DNA from: Rhodobiaceae bacterium
Lineage (GTDB): Bacteria > Pseudomonadota > Alphaproteobacteria > Parvibaculales > Parvibaculaceae
Reading direction: 5' to 3'
Length of the DNA: 15,585 nucleotides
Assembly (NCBI GenBank): GCA_027352645.1
Contig: DAIEIL010000159.1
Location: forward strand, 1 to 15,585
The first letter of the stretch is position 1. Each line of letters opens with the position of its first letter. The translations under genes were made by a program, and so were the position numbers. Under the pieces are notes generated by a model. That model was not told where the DNA came from. It ran no database searches and saw nothing but the letters and a program-made list of their open reading frames with translations. Shown piece after piece: positions 14,098-15,585 of this stretch.

Positions 14098-14724
14098 TCA
14101 ACGAAATGGAAATGAATTGGCGAGTTCGTCCTCCGGGTTGGAAAAGGGCGCGATGACCGCCTGATCCATCACCGAGCGGAACTGCTTCAATGCCCAATAG
14201 GCGCTCGGGAAAGCGAGATGATCCCACGGAATCTCATCCCAGGCGAAAAGGGCGACTTCGAGGCTTTCCGGCCCGGCGGAAAACTCAGGGCTGGCAAGCT
14301 CGGCGCGGTACATCATCTGCACCTGCGCAATGCGGGGAATGTTGTAGATCGCCAGCAGGTCACGAATGGTTATTTCGGCGTTCGCTTCTTCCCGCGCCTC
14401 GCGCCGCGCACCCTCTTCCGTCGTTTCACCATGTTCCATAAAGCCGGCAGGCAAAGTCCAGTAGCCCTTGCGAGGCTCGATCGCACGGCGGCACAGGAGA
14501 AACCTGTCGCCATGGGTGACGACCGAGCCAACAACTATTTTGGGATTATCGTAGTGAATGAAGCCGCAGCGATTGCAGATATCGCGCGGCAGGCTGTCCC
14601 CGGCCGGCACACGGTTCGTGAAGAGAAGATCATGCTCCGACCCCGGCTCTCTGTGCTTCATCGCACCGGGCTTCTGAGGCCGCGGCCGATCCATTGGATC
14701 ATTCCTGTTTTCAGAATTGCTCAT
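14098..14724 (-). CDS. NUDIX hydrolase with an incomplete zinc ribbon
   Basis: NUDIX enzymes hydrolyse nucleoside diphosphates linked to another group, such as NADH, ADP-ribose or damaged nucleotides; the substrate here is unknown. The 208-residue product has a complete Nudix box at 94-116: G94, E100, R108, E109, E112 and E113 are all in place, with Asn replacing the last Gly. Before it, CNRCGFIHYDNPKIVVGS (50-67) is the second half of the zinc ribbon found in NudC-like proteins, but the first CxxC pair is missing, so zinc binding is doubtful. The N-terminal 30 residues are polar and probably disordered. The ATG at 14722-14724 was chosen as the longest plausible start with a weak upstream GAG; M11 and M22 are alternatives. 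It lies upstream of the MFS gene, same strand. Confidence 0.88.
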   Translation of the reverse strand: MSNSENRNDPMDRPRPQKPGAMKHREPGSEHDLLFTNRVPAGDSLPRDICNRCGFIHYDNPKIVVGSVVTHGDRFLLCRRAIEPRKGYWTLPAGFMEHGETTEEGARREAREEANAEITIRDLLAIYNIPRIAQVQMMYRAELASPEFSAGPESLEVALFAWDEIPWDHLAFPSAYWALKQFRSVMDQAVIAPFSNPEDELANSFPFR

Positions 14725-15047
14725 TTCATCATCTCGTTGATCCGCTCACGGAGCTAGCCGTATGAACGAACGAAATCACTGTTATAAAACGCGCGTTAGA
14801 CGGAAATAGCGAATTCCCGCATTTATTCCGCCGCCTGACGGCACACTCACCGTTTCTCACGCGCCCGACCCCTTGCACAATAGGCCCCGTCAGGTGCATA
14901 TGAAGATATTCCGCGTCCGTGATCGAGCCAAACTCGTTCGCTCCCCTTCAGTTCAAACAAGATCTAAAAGGCGCGTGGTCACTCTAAAATGCGACTGGAA
15001 CCCAGTACAGTAATCGGGTGCAGCGCAAAAATTCGGAGGTTCTAGAA
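14725..15047. other. Gene-free stretch between NUDIX and MarR genes
   Basis: These 323 bases separate the divergent NUDIX and MarR genes and are more AT-rich than the flanks. I see no convincing gene. They hold an inverted pair of 8-base sequences (14834-14841 and 14887-14894), a TTGCAC (14873-14878) that could be a -35 box without a good -10, and a TAAAAT (14985-14990) that would fit a -10 box for the MarR gene without a good -35. Two short frames (14762-14809 and 14900-15013) are noted as rejected. Confidence 0.6.
14834..14894. promoter_or_regulatory. Inverted pair of 8-base sites upstream of the MarR gene
   Basis: CCTGACGG (14834-14841) and CCGTCAGG (14887-14894) are exact inverted copies, 53 bases centre to centre (about five helical turns), flanking a TTGCAC at 14873. 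They could be paired regulator sites between the two divergent genes, or the arms of a long-looped hairpin. Neither half is itself palindromic, unlike typical MarR operators, so the link to the adjacent MarR protein is weak. Confidence 0.25.
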
Positions 15048-15585
15048 ATGGCAGCCAGAAAGTCGGCGGGGGGTTACGATCTCGAAAGCTCCCTCAGTCA
15101 TTTGTTGCGGCGCGCTCAGCAGTTCGCCTACGACCAGTTCGTCCAGCAGATGGGTAACAGCGCTATAACGCCGCGCCAGTTCATCGTGCTGTTCGCGGTC
15201 AACGAGGAGGAGGGTCTGAGCCAGACCGATCTCGTCAACCGTACGGGCATCGATCGTTCGACTCTGGCGGACATGATCAGCCGCATGATCAAGAACGGTC
15301 TTCTCGCCCGCAAGCGCACGGCGGAAGACGCGCGCGCCAATGCCGTCCGCCTCACTGCCGCCGGCCGTCGCGCGCTTACCACGGCGCTGCCCCGCGCACT
15401 CGTCGCGGAGAAGGCGCTGCTCGACCTTCTGCCGAAGGCCGTGCAGGCCGACCTGCTGAAGGGCCTTGGCCATCTCGCCAGCGCCGTTAGCGAACTGAAG
15501 TCCGCCGAGCCCGAGCGCGCGAAAGCGCCGCGCCGCGCCGCCGCCGCGACGAAACGTCCGGCCGCCAAGCGCGCGCCTGCGAAGC
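15048..15585 (+). CDS. MarR-family transcriptional regulator (runs off right edge)
   Basis: MarR proteins are dimeric winged-helix repressors, often released by small aromatic ligands. The start is clear: ATG at 15048 with GGAGG at 15035-15039, 8 bases upstream. The 179 visible residues have an N-terminal dimerisation helix (11-36), then TPRQFIVLFAV (41-51) and the winged helix-turn-helix GLSQTDLVNRTGIDRSTLADMISRMIKNGLL (56-86), with the wing KRTAEDARANAVRLTAAGRRAL (89-110). The D94/R96 pair matches the family DxR motif. After residue 150 the chain becomes a Lys/Ala/Pro/Arg-rich tail (KAPRRAAAATKRPAAKRAPA), like the tails of histone-H1-like bacterial proteins; it continues past the window edge. 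The target genes are unknown. The NUDIX gene diverges from it across a 323-base spacer. Confidence 0.92.
   Translation, partial: MAARKSAGGYDLESSLSHLLRRAQQFAYDQFVQQMGNSAITPRQFIVLFAVNEEEGLSQTDLVNRTGIDRSTLADMISRMIKNGLLARKRTAEDARANAVRLTAAGRRALTTALPRALVAEKALLDLLPKAVQADLLKGLGHLASAVSELKSAEPERAKAPRRAAAATKRPAAKRAPAK

Noticed and set aside
14762..14809. A 15-codon frame (MNERNHCYKTRVRRK) with GGAG 8 bases upstream
   Set aside because: Very short, with codons unlike the neighbours and no attenuator-like structure behind it; most likely chance.
14900..15013. A 37-residue basic frame just upstream of the MarR gene
   Set aside because: Weak ribosome binding site, rare codons, no recognisable pattern, and it overlaps likely promoter sequence; needs conservation to be credible.
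1..15585. CRISPR arrays, insertion sequences, tRNA or rRNA genes, phage or defence genes
   Set aside because: No repeat-spacer pattern, transposase, cloverleaf-like conserved arms or recognisable defence domains were seen.

Overview
The window looks like core chromosome of an alphaproteobacterium, most likely of the Hyphomicrobiales (a Parvibaculum-like organism is my guess, from family resemblance only). The support is high GC, the gene order ffh-rpsP-rimM-trmD-rplS next to leuC-leuD-leuB, the divergent dapF-mtaB-ftsY-ispZ block, the alphaproteobacterial variant G4 motif in Ffh, long C-terminal tails on S16 and L19, and a palindromic intergenic element of a type common in this class.

Layout. 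On the minus strand, reading from about 6.57 kb towards the left edge, a likely promoter drives ffh, then rpsP, rimM, trmD and rplS, closed by a strong hairpin terminator at 2530-2568. Beyond it leuC, leuD and the start of leuB follow; leuB runs off the left edge. Left of 8459 and also on the minus strand lies a short accessory stretch: a membrane-anchored PIG-L-type deacetylase, a CinA-C/PncC-like amidase 2 bases behind it, and a 69-residue charged protein of unknown function. On the plus strand from 8581, dapF, mtaB, ftsY and ispZ (yciB) form a compact, translationally coupled operon (ATGA overlaps or a 2-base gap). It ends only 4 bases from the stop of a convergent MFS transporter. A NUDIX hydrolase lies upstream of that transporter on the minus strand. 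After a 323-base gene-free stretch, a MarR-family regulator with a basic Lys/Ala/Pro-rich tail reads off the right edge.

How the genes work together. ffh and ftsY encode the two GTPases of co-translational membrane targeting (SRP and its receptor) and sit in two operons transcribed away from each other, about 4.3 kb apart. The rpsP-rimM-trmD-rplS genes serve ribosome assembly and tRNA m1G37 modification, and mtaB modifies A37 of other tRNAs. leuCDB perform leucine synthesis and dapF makes meso-diaminopimelate for lysine and peptidoglycan. Together this is a growth and translation cluster.

I see no mobile element, CRISPR array, rRNA, tRNA or SRP RNA gene, and no clearly new multi-gene system. 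The most unusual items are the glycine/proline/methionine-rich tail of Ffh, the roughly 110-residue periplasmic insertion in the MFS transporter, the histone-H1-like tail of the MarR protein, the pncC/PIG-L pairing, the structured trmD-rplS spacer, and several palindromes in non-coding stretches.
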